Part shown: positions 17,692 through 28,454 of the stretch, one piece after another
Layout of the letters: the number at the start of each line of letters is the position of its first letter
How positions within the stretch are numbered: the first letter of the stretch is position 1
Source: Streptomyces katrae
Lineage (GTDB): Bacteria; Actinomycetota; Actinomycetes; Streptomycetales; Streptomycetaceae
Direction: 5' to 3'
Assembly (NCBI RefSeq): GCF_000717655.1
Contig: NZ_JNZY01000017.1
Coordinates: 1-64,000, forward strand
DNA length: 64,000 nucleotides
Notes under the pieces: model-generated
Seen by the model: the letters and a program-made list of their open reading frames with translations, nothing else
What the model was told of the DNA's origin: nothing
Database searches by the model: none
Made by a program: the position numbers and the translations under genes

Positions 17692-18051
17692 GTGAATGCG
17701 TACGCGCCCATCCTCGTGCTCGGCGCCCTCGGCGCAGGGTTTGCGATCTTCTCCGTGGTCATGGCCACGCTGATCGGCCCAAAACGGTACAACCGGGCGA
17801 AGCTCGAGGCGTACGAGTGCGGCATCGAGCCGACGCCCACGCCGGCCGGCGGCGGTCGCTTCCCCATCAAGTACTACCTGACGGCGATGCTCTTCATCGT
17901 CTTCGACATCGAAGTTGTCTTCCTCTACCCCTGGGCCGTCACCTTCGACTCCCTGGGGATCTTCGGGCTCGTCGAGATGCTGCTCTTCGTGCTCACCGTC
18001 TTCGTCGCCTACGCCTACGTGTGGCGCCGCGGCGGCCTGGAATGGGACTGA
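17692..18051 (+). CDS. nuoA: Complex I subunit NuoA
   Basis: A 119-residue membrane subunit of proton-pumping NADH:menaquinone oxidoreductase. It has three membrane helices, with the conserved YECGIEP in the loop after helix one and FPIKYYLTAMLFIVFDIEVVF in helix two. NuoA sits at the junction of arm and membrane domain near the quinone site. The GTG start follows AAGGAGCGAGGAGC. It is the first gene of a 14-gene operon. A paralogue, nuoA2, occurs at 61796. Confidence 0.97.
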   Translation: MNAYAPILVLGALGAGFAIFSVVMATLIGPKRYNRAKLEAYECGIEPTPTPAGGGRFPIKYYLTAMLFIVFDIEVVFLYPWAVTFDSLGIFGLVEMLLFVLTVFVAYAYVWRRGGLEWD

Positions 18052-18066
18052 GGGGCTGAATTTCCC

Positions 18067-18621
18067 ATGGGACTGGAAGAGAAGCTGCCGAGCGGCTTTC
18101 TGCTGACCACCGTCGAACAGGCCGCGGGCTGGGTGCGCAAGTCATCCGTCTTCCCCGCGACCTTCGGCCTGGCCTGCTGCGCCATCGAGATGATGACCAC
18201 CGGAGCGGGCCGGTACGACCTGGCCCGCTTCGGCATGGAGGTCTTCCGCGGCTCACCGCGCCAGGCCGATCTGATGATCGTGGCCGGCCGGGTCAGCCAG
18301 AAGATGGCGCCGGTGCTGCGGCAGGTGTACGACCAGATGCCCGCTCCCAAATGGGTCATCTCCATGGGGGTTTGTGCATCTTCAGGCGGAATGTTCAACA
18401 ACTACGCGATCGTCCAGGGCGTAGACCACATCGTCCCCGTGGACATCTATCTGCCCGGCTGCCCGCCCCGCCCCGAGATGCTGATCGACGCGATCCTCAA
18501 GCTCCACCAGAAGATCCAGGGCGGAAAGCTCGGCGTGAACCGGGAAGAGGCGGCCCGCGAGGCGGAGGCGGCGGCCCTCAAGGCCCTTCCCACGATCGAG
18601 ATGAAGGGGCTGCTCCGGTGA
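18067..18621 (+). CDS. nuoB: Complex I subunit NuoB (cluster N2)
   Basis: A 184-residue peripheral-arm subunit that holds the terminal 4Fe-4S cluster N2, the immediate electron donor to quinone. All four ligands are present: C37 and C38 (GLACCAIEM), C103 (GVCASSGG) and C132 (PGCPPRPE). ATG start at 18067. It overlaps nuoC by 4 bp at GTGA. The C-terminal tail of about 40 residues is alanine/glutamate-rich. A paralogue with a different tail occurs at 62194. Confidence 0.97.
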   Translation: MGLEEKLPSGFLLTTVEQAAGWVRKSSVFPATFGLACCAIEMMTTGAGRYDLARFGMEVFRGSPRQADLMIVAGRVSQKMAPVLRQVYDQMPAPKWVISMGVCASSGGMFNNYAIVQGVDHIVPVDIYLPGCPPRPEMLIDAILKLHQKIQGGKLGVNREEAAREAEAAALKALPTIEMKGLLR

Positions 18622-19364
18622 GCGACACGAGCGACACCACCCCGGGCACCGGCGACCAGGGCAACGGGAACAACGTTCCTGCCCCGAGGGGCTCCGCCGG
18701 GGGCCCCGAGGTCATCGGCGTCCGCAAGGGCATGTTCGGAGCACGGGGCGGCGGCGACACCAGCGGCTACGGCGGCCTCGTCCGCACCGTGGCCATGCCC
18801 GGCGCCAGCCACCGCCCGTACGGCTCCTACTTCGACGAGATCGTCGACGAGCTCGAAGGGGCGCTGGAGGAGCAGGACCTGCTCCCGGAGAACGCGATCG
18901 AGAAGGTCGTCGTCGACCGGGGCGAGCTGACGCTCCACATCGCCCGCGAGCACCTGCCCCGCGTCGCGAAGACCCTCCGCGACGACCCGGCGCTGCGCTT
19001 CGAGCTCTGCACCGGCGTCTGCGGGGTGCACTTCCCCGACGACAAGAGCCGCGAGCTGCACGCCGTGTACCACCTGCGCTCCGTCACCCACGGCCGGGTG
19101 GTGCGCCTGGAGGTGACCGCCCCGGACGCCGATCCGCACATCCCGTCGCTCGTCTCCGTCTACCCGACGAACGACTGGCACGAGCGCGAGACGTACGACT
19201 TCTTCGGCCTGGTCTTCGACGGGCACCCGGCGCTCACCCGGATCATGATGCCGGACGACTGGCAGGGCTTCCCGCAGCGCAAGGACTACCCGCTCGGCGG
19301 CATCCCCATCGAGTACAAGGGCGCCCAGATCCCGGCTCCCGACCAGCGGAGGTCGTACAGCTGA
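18618..19364 (+). CDS. nuoC: Complex I subunit NuoC (30 kDa)
   Basis: A 248-residue subunit. The conserved domain covers about 75-220, including [27 protein letters not shown], and the signature [16 protein letters not shown] followed by [23 protein letters not shown]. The first 70 residues are a Gly/Thr/Asp-rich extension not needed for the fold. NuoC packs on NuoD close to the quinone pocket. The GTG start overlaps the nuoB stop, and the stop overlaps the nuoD ATG by one base. Confidence 0.96.
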   Translation: MSDTSDTTPGTGDQGNGNNVPAPRGSAGGPEVIGVRKGMFGARGGGDTSGYGGLVRTVAMPGASHRPYGSYFDEIVDELEGALEEQDLLPENAIEKVVVDRGELTLHIAREHLPRVAKTLRDDPALRFELCTGVCGVHFPDDKSRELHAVYHLRSVTHGRVVRLEVTAPDADPHIPSLVSVYPTNDWHERETYDFFGLVFDGHPALTRIMMPDDWQGFPQRKDYPLGGIPIEYKGAQIPAPDQRRSYS

Positions 19365-20719
19365 TGTCCACGTCGAACCACGCCTCCTCGAACCACACCT
19401 CCTCGGACCCCGCGGCCTCCCGGGAGACCACCGAGGGCACCGTCTACACCGTCACGGGCGGCGACTGGGACGAGATCGTCCGGTCGGCGGCCAAGGCCGA
19501 CGACGAGCGCATCGTCGTCAACATGGGTCCACAGCACCCGTCCACCCACGGAGTGCTCCGGCTGATCCTGGAGATCGACGGCGAAACGGTCACCGAGGCC
19601 CGCTGCGGCATCGGCTACCTGCACACCGGCATCGAGAAGAACCTCGAATTCCGGAACTGGACGCAGGGCACCACCTTCGTGACGCGCATGGACTACCTGA
19701 CGCCGTTCTTCAACGAGACGGCGTACTGCCTCGGCGTCGAGAAGCTGCTCGGCATCACCGACCAGATCCCGGACCGCGCCACCGTCATCCGCGTCCTGCT
19801 GATGGAGCTCAACCGGCTCTCCTCCCACCTGGTGTGCATCGCCACCGGCGGCATGGAGCTGGGCGCGACCACGATCATGATCTACGGCTTCCGCGACCGC
19901 GAGCTGATCCTCGACATCTTCGAGCTGATCACCGGCCTGCGCATGAACCACGCGTTCATCCGCCCCGGCGGCCTCGCGCAGGACCTGCCCCCCGGCGCCG
20001 TCGACCAGCTGCGCGACTTCCTCAAGACCATGAAGAAGAACCTGCCGGAGTACGACAAGCTCGCCACCGGCAACCCCATCTTCAAGGCCCGCATGCAGGA
20101 CGTCGGCTACCTCGACCTCACCGGCTGCATGGCACTCGGCGCCACCGGTCCGATCCTGCGCTCCGCCGGCCTGCCGCACGACCTGCGCAAGGCGGATCCG
20201 TACTGCGGCTACGAGACCTACGAGTTCGACGTCCCGACCACCGAGACCTGCGACTCGTACGGGCGGTTCCTGGTCCGCCTGGAGGAGATGCGCCAGTCCC
20301 TGCGGATCGTCGAGCAGTGCCTGGAACGGCTCGAGCCGGGCCCGGTCATGGTCGCCGACAAGAAGATCGCCTGGCCGGCGCAGCTCGCGATGGGCCCGGA
20401 CGGCCTCGGCAACTCGCTCGACCACATCAAGAACATCATGGGCACCTCCATGGAGGCCCTCATCCACCACTTCAAGCTGGTGACCGAGGGCTTCCGGGTG
20501 CCGGCCGGGCAGGCGTACGCGGCCGTCGAGTCGCCGAAGGGCGAACTCGGAGTCCACGTCGTCTCCGACGGCGGCACCCGCCCCTACCGGGTCCACTTCA
20601 GGGACCCGTCCTTCACCAACCTGCAGGCCATGGCAGCGATGTGCGAGGGCGGCCAGGTCGCCGACGTCATCGTCGCCGTCGCCTCCATCGACCCCGTGAT
20701 GGGAGGCGTCGACCGATGA
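19364..20719 (+). CDS. nuoD: Complex I subunit NuoD (49 kDa, quinone site)
   Basis: A 451-residue subunit descended from the hydrogenase large subunit; it forms most of the quinone pocket with NuoB. The signature [18 protein letters not shown] is at about 51-68, with TGIEKNLE and [10 protein letters not shown] after it. The C-terminus ends [11 protein letters not shown], as in other NuoD proteins. A Ser/Thr-rich extension of about 35 residues leads. ATG start at 19364, directly coupled to nuoC; the stop overlaps nuoE by 4 bp. Confidence 0.97.
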   Translation: MSTSNHASSNHTSSDPAASRETTEGTVYTVTGGDWDEIVRSAAKADDERIVVNMGPQHPSTHGVLRLILEIDGETVTEARCGIGYLHTGIEKNLEFRNWTQGTTFVTRMDYLTPFFNETAYCLGVEKLLGITDQIPDRATVIRVLLMELNRLSSHLVCIATGGMELGATTIMIYGFRDRELILDIFELITGLRMNHAFIRPGGLAQDLPPGAVDQLRDFLKTMKKNLPEYDKLATGNPIFKARMQDVGYLDLTGCMALGATGPILRSAGLPHDLRKADPYCGYETYEFDVPTTETCDSYGRFLVRLEEMRQSLRIVEQCLERLEPGPVMVADKKIAWPAQLAMGPDGLGNSLDHIKNIMGTSMEALIHHFKLVTEGFRVPAGQAYAAVESPKGELGVHVVSDGGTRPYRVHFRDPSFTNLQAMAAMCEGGQVADVIVAVASIDPVMGGVDR

Positions 20720-21495
20720 CCACTGCGTTTTCTGGAGGGGACACCCCCCAGGCCCCCCTGTCTCTGGGCATGCCCCAGCTGCCGGCCCCCGACTTCCCGG
20801 CCGACGTACGCGCCCGGCTCGAAGCGGACGCCAAGGACGTCATCGCCCGCTACCCCGACAGCCGCTCCGCGCTGCTGCCGCTGCTGCACCTGACCCAGGC
20901 GGAGGAGGGTTTCGTCTCGCGCACCGGCATCCGGTTCTGCGCCGAGGTGCTGGGCCTGACCACCGCCGAGGTCACCGCCGTGGCCACCTTCTACACGATG
21001 TACCGGCGCAAGCCCTCGGGCGACTACCAGGTCGGCGTCTGCACGAACACCCTGTGCGCGGTCATGGGCGGCGACGCCATCTTCGACGAGCTCAAGCAGC
21101 ACCTCGGGGTCGGCAACAACGAGACCACCCCCGACGGCAAGGTGACCCTCGAACACATCGAGTGCAACGCGGCCTGCGACTACGCCCCCGTGGTGATGGT
21201 CAACTGGGAGTTCTTCGACAACCAGACCCCCGAGTCCGCCAAGGCCATCGTCGACGACCTGATCGCCGGCCGCGAGGTCTCCCCGACCCGGGGCGCGCCG
21301 CTGTGCACGTACAAGGAGACCGCCCGGATCCTGGCCGGCTTCCCGGACGAGCGCGAGGGCGCGGTCGAGGCGACCGGCGGGGCCGGCCCCGCCTCCCTGA
21401 TCGGCCTGCGCATCGCGCGCGGCGAAAGCACCCAGCTCGGCAAGGTCGTGCACCCGCGTGGTGAGGCTCCGGCTGCCACCGAGGAGGGGGAGTGA
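20716..21495 (+). CDS. nuoE: Complex I subunit NuoE (24 kDa, 2Fe-2S)
   Basis: A 259-residue thioredoxin-like subunit of the NADH-oxidising module with cluster N1a. The four ligands fit CTNTLC and CNAACDYAP. The N-terminal helical bundle includes [16 protein letters not shown] and VATFYTMY. The last 80 residues (from about 180) extend beyond typical bacterial NuoE, which is near 165-180 residues, and contain [17 protein letters not shown]; similar tails are expected in actinobacteria. ATG overlaps the nuoD stop. Confidence 0.96.
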   Translation: MTTAFSGGDTPQAPLSLGMPQLPAPDFPADVRARLEADAKDVIARYPDSRSALLPLLHLTQAEEGFVSRTGIRFCAEVLGLTTAEVTAVATFYTMYRRKPSGDYQVGVCTNTLCAVMGGDAIFDELKQHLGVGNNETTPDGKVTLEHIECNAACDYAPVVMVNWEFFDNQTPESAKAIVDDLIAGREVSPTRGAPLCTYKETARILAGFPDEREGAVEATGGAGPASLIGLRIARGESTQLGKVVHPRGEAPAATEEGE

Positions 21496-22859
21496 TGACG
21501 GTGACTGCCGAAATGCATGAGAACGGCGCCCCGGAGAAACTGCTGGCGCCCGTGCTGTCGGCGTTCTGGGACGAGCCGCAGTCGTGGACGCTGGACACCT
21601 ACCGGCGGCACGGCGGCTACGAGGGACTTCGCAAGGCACTTGCGATGTCGCCCGACGAGGTCATCGCCTACGTCAAGGACTCCGGTCTGCGCGGGCGCGG
21701 CGGCGCGGGCTTCCCCACCGGAATGAAGTGGCAGTTCATCCCGCAGGGCGACGGAAAGCCGCACTACCTCGTCGTGAACGCGGACGAGTCGGAGCCGGGA
21801 ACCTGCAAGGACATCCCCCTTCTCTTCGCCAACCCGCACTCCCTCATCGAGGGAATGATCATTGCCTGCTACGCGATCCGGTCGGAGCACGCCTTCATCT
21901 ACCTGCGCGGCGAGGCCGTGCCGGTGCTGCGACGCCTGCACGAGGCGGTGCGCGAGGCGTACGAGGCCGGCTACCTCGGAGAGGCGGAAGATCGTCAAAA
22001 GAGCGGTCTCGGGAGCGGGCTGAAGCTCGACATCACGGTGCACGCGGGGGCGGGCGCGTACATCTGCGGTGAGGAGACGGCACTCCTCGACTCCCTCGAA
22101 GGCCGGCGCGGTCAGCCCCGGCTGCGTCCCCCCTTCCCTGCCGTCGAGGGGCTCTACGCGTGCCCCACTGTCGTCAACAACGTGGAGTCCATCGCCTCGG
22201 TTCCCGCGATCCTGGACAAGGGCAAGGACTGGTTCAAGTCGATGGGGACCGAGAAGTCCCCCGGCTTCACCCTGTACTCGCTCTCCGGACACGTCGCAGG
22301 CCCCGGCCAGTACGAGGCCCCGCTCGGCATCACCCTGCGCCAGCTCCTCGGCATGAGCGGCGGGATGCGGCCCGGGCACCGGCTGAAGTTCTGGACCCCG
22401 GGCGGCTCGTCCACCCCGATGTTCACGGACGAGCACCTCGACGTCCCCCTGGACTACGAGGGCGTCGGCGCGGCCGGCTCCATGCTCGGCACCAAGGCGC
22501 TCCAGTGCTTCGACGAGACGACCTGCGTGGTGCGGGCCGTCACCCGCTGGACCGAGTTCTACGCCCACGAGTCCTGCGGCAAGTGCACCCCCTGTCGCGA
22601 AGGCACCTACTGGCTGGTCCAGTTGCTCCGCGACATCGAGGCCGGCAAGGGCGTCATGTCCGACCTCGACAAGCTGAACGACATCGCCGACAACATCAAC
22701 GGCAAGTCGTTCTGCGCGCTCGGCGACGGCGCCGCCAGCCCGATCTTCTCCTCGCTCAAGTACTTCCGCGAGGAGTACGAGCAGCACATCACGGGCAAGG
22801 GCTGCCCCTTCGACCCCAGGAAGTCGACCCTCTGGGCTGACACGGAGGTGAACGCGTGA
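21492..22859 (+). CDS. nuoF: Complex I subunit NuoF (51 kDa, FMN/NADH)
   Basis: A 455-residue subunit that binds NADH, FMN and 4Fe-4S cluster N3, where electrons enter complex I. Visible are the nucleotide loop [13 protein letters not shown], the FMN region [29 protein letters not shown], and the cluster ligands [11 protein letters not shown] with the final Cys in [12 protein letters not shown]. The frame starts GTG-ATG; GTG at 21492 overlaps the nuoE stop, and ATG at 21495 is an equally reasonable start one codon later. Confidence 0.97.
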   Translation: MMTVTAEMHENGAPEKLLAPVLSAFWDEPQSWTLDTYRRHGGYEGLRKALAMSPDEVIAYVKDSGLRGRGGAGFPTGMKWQFIPQGDGKPHYLVVNADESEPGTCKDIPLLFANPHSLIEGMIIACYAIRSEHAFIYLRGEAVPVLRRLHEAVREAYEAGYLGEAEDRQKSGLGSGLKLDITVHAGAGAYICGEETALLDSLEGRRGQPRLRPPFPAVEGLYACPTVVNNVESIASVPAILDKGKDWFKSMGTEKSPGFTLYSLSGHVAGPGQYEAPLGITLRQLLGMSGGMRPGHRLKFWTPGGSSTPMFTDEHLDVPLDYEGVGAAGSMLGTKALQCFDETTCVVRAVTRWTEFYAHESCGKCTPCREGTYWLVQLLRDIEAGKGVMSDLDKLNDIADNINGKSFCALGDGAASPIFSSLKYFREEYEQHITGKGCPFDPRKSTLWADTEVNA

Positions 22860-25372
22860 CCGTCACCACTAACTCCCCCGCCGGTGGCGGCGAGGCTGCG
22901 GGGCGGCCGAAGGCCGCCGAAGACACCGTCTCCCTGACCATCGACGGCGTCGAACTGTCGGTGCCCAAGGGGACCCTGGTCATCCGGGCCGCCGAGCAGA
23001 TCGGCATCGAGATCCCCCGGTTCTGCGACCACCCCCTCCTCGACCCGGTCGGCGCCTGCCGCCAGTGCATCGTCGAGGTCGAGGGCCAGCGCAAGCCGAT
23101 GGCCTCCTGCACCATCACCTGCACCGACGGCATGGTCGTCAAGACGCAGCTCACCTCCCCGGTCGCCGAGAAGTCCCAGCGCGGCGTGATGGAGCTGCTG
23201 CTCATCAACCACCCGCTGGACTGCCCGGTCTGCGACAAGGGCGGCGAGTGCCCGCTGCAGAACCAGGCGATGTCCCACGGGCAGAGCGACTCGCGTTTCG
23301 AGGGCAGGAAGCGCACGTACGAGAAGCCGGTCCCGATCTCCACGCAGGTGCTGCTGGACCGCGAGCGGTGCGTGCTGTGCGCGCGCTGCACCCGGTTCTC
23401 CACGCAGGTGGCCGGCGACCCGATGATCGAGCTGCTCGAGCGCGGCGCGCTCCAGCAGGTCGGCATCGGCGAGGGCGACCCCTTCGAGTCGTACTTCTCC
23501 GGCAACACCATCCAGATCTGCCCCGTCGGCGCCCTCACCTCGGCCGCGTACCGGTTCCGCTCCCGCCCGTTCGACCTCGTCTCCTCCCCGAGCGTGTGCG
23601 AGCACTGCGCGGGCGGCTGCGCGACCCGGACCGACCACCGCCGCGGCAAGGTGCTGCGCCGGATGGCCGCCGAGGACCCCGAGGTCAACGAGGAGTGGAT
23701 CTGCGACAAGGGCCGCTTCGGGTTCCGCTACGCGCAGCGCCCGGACCGGCTCACCACCCCGCTGGTGCGCGGCACGGACGGGGTCCTCGCCCCGGCCAGC
23801 TGGCCCGAGGCCCTGGAGGCCGCGGCCGCCGGGCTCGCCGCCGCGCGCGGCCGGGCCGGGGTGCTGACCGGCGGTCGGCTCACCGTCGAGGACGCGTACG
23901 CGTACGCCAAGTTCGCCCGGGTCGTCCTCGACACCAACGACATCGACTTCCGGGCCCGGATCCACAGCGCTGAGGAGGCCGAGTTCCTGGCCGCCACCGT
24001 CGCCGGCACCGGCAAGGACCTCGACGGCACCGGGGTGACGTACGCGAAGCTGGAGGCGGCGCCCGCCGTCCTGCTCGCCGGCATCGAGTCCGAGGAGGAG
24101 GCCCCCGGCGTCTTCCTGAGGCTGCGCAAGGCCCACCGCAAGCACAAGCAGCGGACCTTCGCCCTCGCCCCGTTCGCCACCCGCGGCCTGGAGAAGGCGG
24201 GCGGCACGCTGCTGGCCGCCGCCCCCGGGACCGAGCCCGAGTGGCTCGATGCACTCGCCTCCCGGACCGGCCTGGAGACCGGCGGGGCCGAGGCCGCCGA
24301 CGCGCTGCGCCGGTCCGGCGCGGTCATCGTCGTCGGGGAGCGGCTCGCCGGGGTGCCCGGCGCGCTGACCGCCGCCGTACGGGCCGCCGCGGCCACCGGC
24401 GCGCAGCTGGTGTGGATCCCGCGCCGGGCCGGGGAGCGGGCCGCCGTCGAGGCGGGCGCGCTGCCGTCCCTGCTGCCGGGGGCCCGTCCGGCCACCGACC
24501 CGCGGGCCCGCGACGAGGTCGCCACCGCCTGGCGGCTGGACGAGCTCCCGCACCGTTACGGCCGCGACACCGGCCAGATCGTCGAGGCCGCGGCGGGCGG
24601 GGAGCTCGCCGCCCTGCTGGTCGCCGGCGTCGAGATCGCCGACCTGCCGGATCCGGCCCGGGCGCTGGTCGCCCTCCAGGAGGTCTTCGTGGTCTCGCTG
24701 GAACTGCGGCCCGGCCAGGTCACCGACCACGCGGACGTCGTCTTCCCGGTCGCCGCCGCCGCCGAGAAGGCCGGGGCGTTCATCAACTGGGAGGGCAGGG
24801 TCCGGCCGTTCGAGGCCGCGCTCAAGCCCGACCAGATGACCCGCCCCCTCGCCCCCGCCGACGCCCGCGTGCTGCACATGCTGGCCGACGCGGCCGACCG
24901 GCCGATCGCGCTGCCCGACGTACACGCCGTGCGCCGCGAGATCGACGCGCTCGGCCCGTGGACCGGGGAGCGGGCGGCCGGGCAGTCCGCGGACACCGTG
25001 CCGCTGCCCCGCCCCGGGGCGGGCGAAGCGGTCCTGGCGGGCCACCGGCTCCTCCTCGACCAGGGCCGGCTCCAGGAGGGCGACGACGCCCTGGCCGGCA
25101 CCCGGCACGAGGCGAGCGCCCGGCTCTCGGCCGCCACGGCCGCCGAGACGGGCGTCAAGGACGGCGACGTCCTCGCGGTGACCGGCCCGGCCGGCTCCGT
25201 GGAACTGCCGCTGCGGATCACCGAGATGCCCGACCGCGTGGTCTGGCTCCCGCTGAACTCCACCGGCCACGGCGTCCTCGCCGACACCGGGGCCCACCCG
25301 GGCACCCTCGTACGGATCGGTCCGGCGACCCCGGCCGACAGCAGCGGCACCCCTGCGGAGGTGGGCGCGTGA
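22856..25372 (+). CDS. nuoG: Complex I subunit NuoG (75 kDa, multi Fe-S)
   Basis: An 838-residue Fe-S subunit. The N-terminus carries the 2Fe-2S ferredoxin domain ([21 protein letters not shown]), the His-Cys3 cluster ([17 protein letters not shown]) and a 4Fe-4S cluster (CVLCARC...ICPVGALT). It also keeps the CxxCxxxCx27C ligands of the extra cluster N7 (CEHCAGGC...WICDKGR), found only in some bacteria. The rest is a molybdopterin-oxidoreductase-like domain that no longer binds cofactor and is alanine-rich here. GTG overlaps the nuoF stop; the stop overlaps nuoH. Confidence 0.96.
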   Translation: MTVTTNSPAGGGEAAGRPKAAEDTVSLTIDGVELSVPKGTLVIRAAEQIGIEIPRFCDHPLLDPVGACRQCIVEVEGQRKPMASCTITCTDGMVVKTQLTSPVAEKSQRGVMELLLINHPLDCPVCDKGGECPLQNQAMSHGQSDSRFEGRKRTYEKPVPISTQVLLDRERCVLCARCTRFSTQVAGDPMIELLERGALQQVGIGEGDPFESYFSGNTIQICPVGALTSAAYRFRSRPFDLVSSPSVCEHCAGGCATRTDHRRGKVLRRMAAEDPEVNEEWICDKGRFGFRYAQRPDRLTTPLVRGTDGVLAPASWPEALEAAAAGLAAARGRAGVLTGGRLTVEDAYAYAKFARVVLDTNDIDFRARIHSAEEAEFLAATVAGTGKDLDGTGVTYAKLEAAPAVLLAGIESEEEAPGVFLRLRKAHRKHKQRTFALAPFATRGLEKAGGTLLAAAPGTEPEWLDALASRTGLETGGAEAADALRRSGAVIVVGERLAGVPGALTAAVRAAAATGAQLVWIPRRAGERAAVEAGALPSLLPGARPATDPRARDEVATAWRLDELPHRYGRDTGQIVEAAAGGELAALLVAGVEIADLPDPARALVALQEVFVVSLELRPGQVTDHADVVFPVAAAAEKAGAFINWEGRVRPFEAALKPDQMTRPLAPADARVLHMLADAADRPIALPDVHAVRREIDALGPWTGERAAGQSADTVPLPRPGAGEAVLAGHRLLLDQGRLQEGDDALAGTRHEASARLSAATAAETGVKDGDVLAVTGPAGSVELPLRITEMPDRVVWLPLNSTGHGVLADTGAHPGTLVRIGPATPADSSGTPAEVGA

Positions 25373-26739
25373 ACGCGGTACAGCTCGCTGCGGAGGACCT
25401 CTCCCTGTTCGGCAGGGACGTCTGGTGGCTGGTCGTCGTCAAGGCTGTGTTCTGCTTCGCCTTCCTGATGGTGACCGTGCTCTTCTCCATCGTCTGGGAG
25501 CGCAAGGTCGTCGCCTGGATGCAGCTGCGCATCGGCCCCAACCGGCACGGGCCCTGGGGCATGCTCCAGTCGCTCGCCGACGGCGTGAAGCTGATGCTCA
25601 AGGAAGACATCATCGTCAAGCGGGCCGACAAGGTGGTGTACGTCCTGGCCCCGATCATCGCGGCGATCCCGGCCTTCATGGCCATCGCGGTGATCCCCTT
25701 CGGTCCGCCCGGCGACGAGGTCTCGATCTTCGGCCAGCGCACCACGATGCAGCTGACCGACCTCCCGATCGCGATGCTCTACATCCTCGCGGTCGCCTCG
25801 GTCGGCATCTACGGCATCGTCCTGGCCGGCTGGTCCTCGGGCTCGACGTACCCGCTGCTCGGCGGCCTGCGCTCCTGCGCGCAGATGATCTCGTACGAGA
25901 TCGCGATGGGCGCGGCCTTCGCCTCCGTCTTCCTCTATTCCGGGTCGATGTCGACCTCGGCGATCGTGGAGGCGCAGGCGGACCGCTGGTACATCGTGCT
26001 GCTGCCGGTCTCGTTCATCATCTACGTCATCACGATGGTCGGTGAGACGAACCGCGCGCCGTTCGACATGCCGGAGTCCGAGGGCGACCTCGTCGGCGGC
26101 TTCAACACCGAGTACTCCTCCATCAAGTTCGCGCTGTTCATGCTGGCGGAGTACGTCAACATGGTCACCGTCTCGGCGGTCTCGGTCACCCTCTTCCTCG
26201 GCGGCTGGCGGGCCCCCGCGCCGATCTCCACGTACTGGGAGGGCGCGAACCACGGCTGGTGGCCGATGCTCTGGTTCGTCATCAAGGTCCAGCTGCTGCT
26301 GTTCTTCTTCATCTGGCTGCGCGGAACGCTGCCCCGCGTGCGCTACGACCAGCTGATGAAGCTCGGCTGGAAGGTCCTGATCCCGGTCTCCGTGCTCTGG
26401 CTGATGCTGGTCGCGACCGTCCGGGCGCTGCGCAACGAGCAGTACGACTTCTCGGAGATCGTCCTGTACGTCGGCGGCGCGGTCGTCGCGATCCTGCTGC
26501 TGTCCTTCGTCGCGGACCTCTTCCGGGACAAGAAGGAGAAGGCGGCCGCCGAGCAGGCCGGCGCGGCCGCCGGGGCCGAGCCCTTCGACCCGTTGGCGGG
26601 CGGGTTCCCCGTACCGCCCAAGCCCGGCCAGCACCTGGCACCCGTACCGCGCAGGCGGCCTCGCAGTGAGCGGGAGCTGATTGTCAGTGGCGGGACGAAT
26701 ACTGACAGTGACCGAGAGGAGGGTGCTGAGAATGTCTGA
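25369..26739 (+). CDS. nuoH: Complex I subunit NuoH with long C-terminal tail
   Basis: A 456-residue membrane subunit with eight to nine helices that anchors the peripheral arm and forms the quinone entry channel. Conserved motifs are [49 protein letters not shown] and [18 protein letters not shown]. After the last helix is a tail of about 80 residues, Lys/Glu/Ala then Pro/Arg-rich, absent from the roughly 325-residue E. coli protein. The GTG start overlaps the nuoG stop; its end overlaps nuoI by 8 bp. Confidence 0.96.
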   Translation: MNAVQLAAEDLSLFGRDVWWLVVVKAVFCFAFLMVTVLFSIVWERKVVAWMQLRIGPNRHGPWGMLQSLADGVKLMLKEDIIVKRADKVVYVLAPIIAAIPAFMAIAVIPFGPPGDEVSIFGQRTTMQLTDLPIAMLYILAVASVGIYGIVLAGWSSGSTYPLLGGLRSCAQMISYEIAMGAAFASVFLYSGSMSTSAIVEAQADRWYIVLLPVSFIIYVITMVGETNRAPFDMPESEGDLVGGFNTEYSSIKFALFMLAEYVNMVTVSAVSVTLFLGGWRAPAPISTYWEGANHGWWPMLWFVIKVQLLLFFFIWLRGTLPRVRYDQLMKLGWKVLIPVSVLWLMLVATVRALRNEQYDFSEIVLYVGGAVVAILLLSFVADLFRDKKEKAAAEQAGAAAGAEPFDPLAGGFPVPPKPGQHLAPVPRRRPRSERELIVSGGTNTDSDREEGAENV

Positions 26740-27340
26740 CAAGTCTGACGCCGAGCAGGGCGAGAAGTGGCAGAACCCGGTGGCCGGCTTCGGCGTGACC
26801 TTCAAGGCCATGTTCAAGAAGCGCCTCACCGAGCAGTACCCGGAGCAGCAGAAGACCCCCGCTCCGCGCTTCCACGGACGGCACCAGCTGAACCGGCACC
26901 CGGACGGTCTGGAGAAGTGCATCGGGTGCGAGCTGTGCGCCTGGGCCTGTCCCGCCGACGCCATCTACGTGGAGGGCGCGGACAACACCGAGGAGGAGCG
27001 GTACTCCCCGGGTGAGCGGTACGGGCGGGTCTACCAGATCAACTACGCCCGCTGCATCCTGTGCGGGCTGTGCATCGAGGCCTGCCCGACGCGGGCGCTC
27101 ACGATGACGAACGAGTTCGAACTGGCCGACGCCAGCCGCGAATCGCTCATCTACACCAAGGAGCAGCTGCTTGCCGGCCTGACCGAGGGCATGGTGGAGT
27201 CGCCGCACTCGATCTTCCCGGGCATGGACGAGCAGGACTACTACCGCGGGCTGGTGACCGGGGCGGCTCCCGGTACGGAGCGGCAGGTGGCGGTCTCGAA
27301 GGGCGAGCAGGCGGCGCCCTCCGAGGAGGTGCAGGCATGA
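26732..27340 (+). CDS. nuoI: Complex I subunit NuoI (two 4Fe-4S clusters)
   Basis: A 202-residue ferredoxin-type subunit carrying N6a and N6b, which pass electrons from the NADH module to NuoB. The ligand sets are [12 protein letters not shown] and [12 protein letters not shown]. The C-terminal 60 residues exceed the compact versions of the family. ATG at 26732 follows GAGGAGGG inside the end of nuoH. It overlaps nuoJ at ATGA. Confidence 0.97.
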   Translation: MSDKSDAEQGEKWQNPVAGFGVTFKAMFKKRLTEQYPEQQKTPAPRFHGRHQLNRHPDGLEKCIGCELCAWACPADAIYVEGADNTEEERYSPGERYGRVYQINYARCILCGLCIEACPTRALTMTNEFELADASRESLIYTKEQLLAGLTEGMVESPHSIFPGMDEQDYYRGLVTGAAPGTERQVAVSKGEQAAPSEEVQA

Positions 27341-28146
27341 GCGCCCTCGCAGCGGCCACCCTGACCTCCACGGGCGAGGCGGTCCAGTTCTGGGTCCTCG
27401 GCACCGTCGCCGTCATCGGCGCGCTGTCCACGATCCTGATGAAGAAGGCCGTGCACAGCGCGCTGAGCCTGGCCGGGACGATGATCATCCTGGCGGTCTT
27501 CTACCTCGCCAACGGGGCGTACTTCCTGGGAGTGGTCCAGGTCATCGTCTACACCGGCGCGATCATGATGCTCTTCCTCTTCGTGGTCATGCTCGTCGGC
27601 GTCACCGCCGCCGACTCGCTGAAGGAGACCCTCAAGGGGCAGCGCTGGCTGGCCGCCCTGTGCGGGCTCGGCTTCGGCGTCCTGCTGATCGCCGGCATCG
27701 GCAATGCCGGGCTCAGCCACTTCAACGGGCTCGGCCGGGTCAACTCCGCCGGGCACGTGGAGGGGCTGGCCACGCTGATCTTCACCAAGTACGTGTTCGC
27801 CTTCGAGATCACCGGCGCGCTGCTGATCACGGCCGCCGTCGGCGCGATGGTCCTCACCCACCGCGAGCGCACCGAGCGGGCCGCCACGCAGCGCGAGCTC
27901 GCCGAGCGCCGCGTCCGCGAGGGTGTCCAGCTCCCGCCGCTGCCCGCGCCCGGCGTGTACGCCCGGCACAACGCGGTCGACGTCGCCGGTCTGCTGCCGG
28001 ACGGCACCCCGTCCGAGCTGACCGTCAACAAGACGCTGCGCGCCCGCGGCCAGATCCGGGACGTCTCCAGCGAGGCGCTGAACGACCTGAAGGCGCTGGA
28101 GCAGGCGTCGGCCGAGCGGCTCGGCCGTGAGGAGGCCTCGAAGTGA
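27337..28146 (+). CDS. nuoJ: Complex I subunit NuoJ
   Basis: A 269-residue membrane subunit with five helices in the first 170 residues, including the conserved [20 protein letters not shown], whose pi-bulge helix is important for coupling. Beyond about residue 175 is a hydrophilic tail ([18 protein letters not shown]...) of roughly 95 residues that the E. coli protein lacks. ATG overlaps the nuoI stop and the end overlaps nuoK at GTGA. Confidence 0.96.
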   Translation: MSALAAATLTSTGEAVQFWVLGTVAVIGALSTILMKKAVHSALSLAGTMIILAVFYLANGAYFLGVVQVIVYTGAIMMLFLFVVMLVGVTAADSLKETLKGQRWLAALCGLGFGVLLIAGIGNAGLSHFNGLGRVNSAGHVEGLATLIFTKYVFAFEITGALLITAAVGAMVLTHRERTERAATQRELAERRVREGVQLPPLPAPGVYARHNAVDVAGLLPDGTPSELTVNKTLRARGQIRDVSSEALNDLKALEQASAERLGREEASK

Positions 28147-28442
28147 ACCCGGTCAACTACCTGTACCTGGCCGCCCTGCTGTTCACCATCGGCGCGGCCG
28201 GAGTGCTCATCCGGAAGAACGCGATCGTGCTGTTCATGTGCATCGAGCTGATGCTCAACGCCTGCAACCTCGCGTTCGTCGCCTTCTCCCGGATGCACGG
28301 CAACCTCGACGGCCAGATCATCGCCTTCTTCACGATGGTCGTCGCCGCCGCGGAGGTCGTGGTGGGCCTCGCGATCATCGTGTCGCTGTTCCGTACCCGC
28401 CACTCGGCCTCGGTCGACGACGCCAGCCTGATGAAGCTGTAA
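28143..28442 (+). CDS. nuoK: Complex I subunit NuoK
   Basis: A 99-residue, three-helix antiporter-like small subunit of normal length. The key glutamates for proton transfer are visible in helix two ([13 protein letters not shown]) and helix three ([13 protein letters not shown]). The GTG start overlaps nuoJ. A 12-bp gap to nuoL contains AAGGGG, the ribosome site for nuoL. Confidence 0.97.
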   Translation: MNPVNYLYLAALLFTIGAAGVLIRKNAIVLFMCIELMLNACNLAFVAFSRMHGNLDGQIIAFFTMVVAAAEVVVGLAIIVSLFRTRHSASVDDASLMKL

Positions 28443-28454
28443 GGGGCGCTCACA

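Noticed and set aside
18067..18621. Suspected missing N2 ligand in NuoB because the motif reads CASSGG, not CSNCGG
   Set aside because: The four ligands C37, C38, C103 and C132 are all present; the extra cysteine of NuoB2 is not a ligand.
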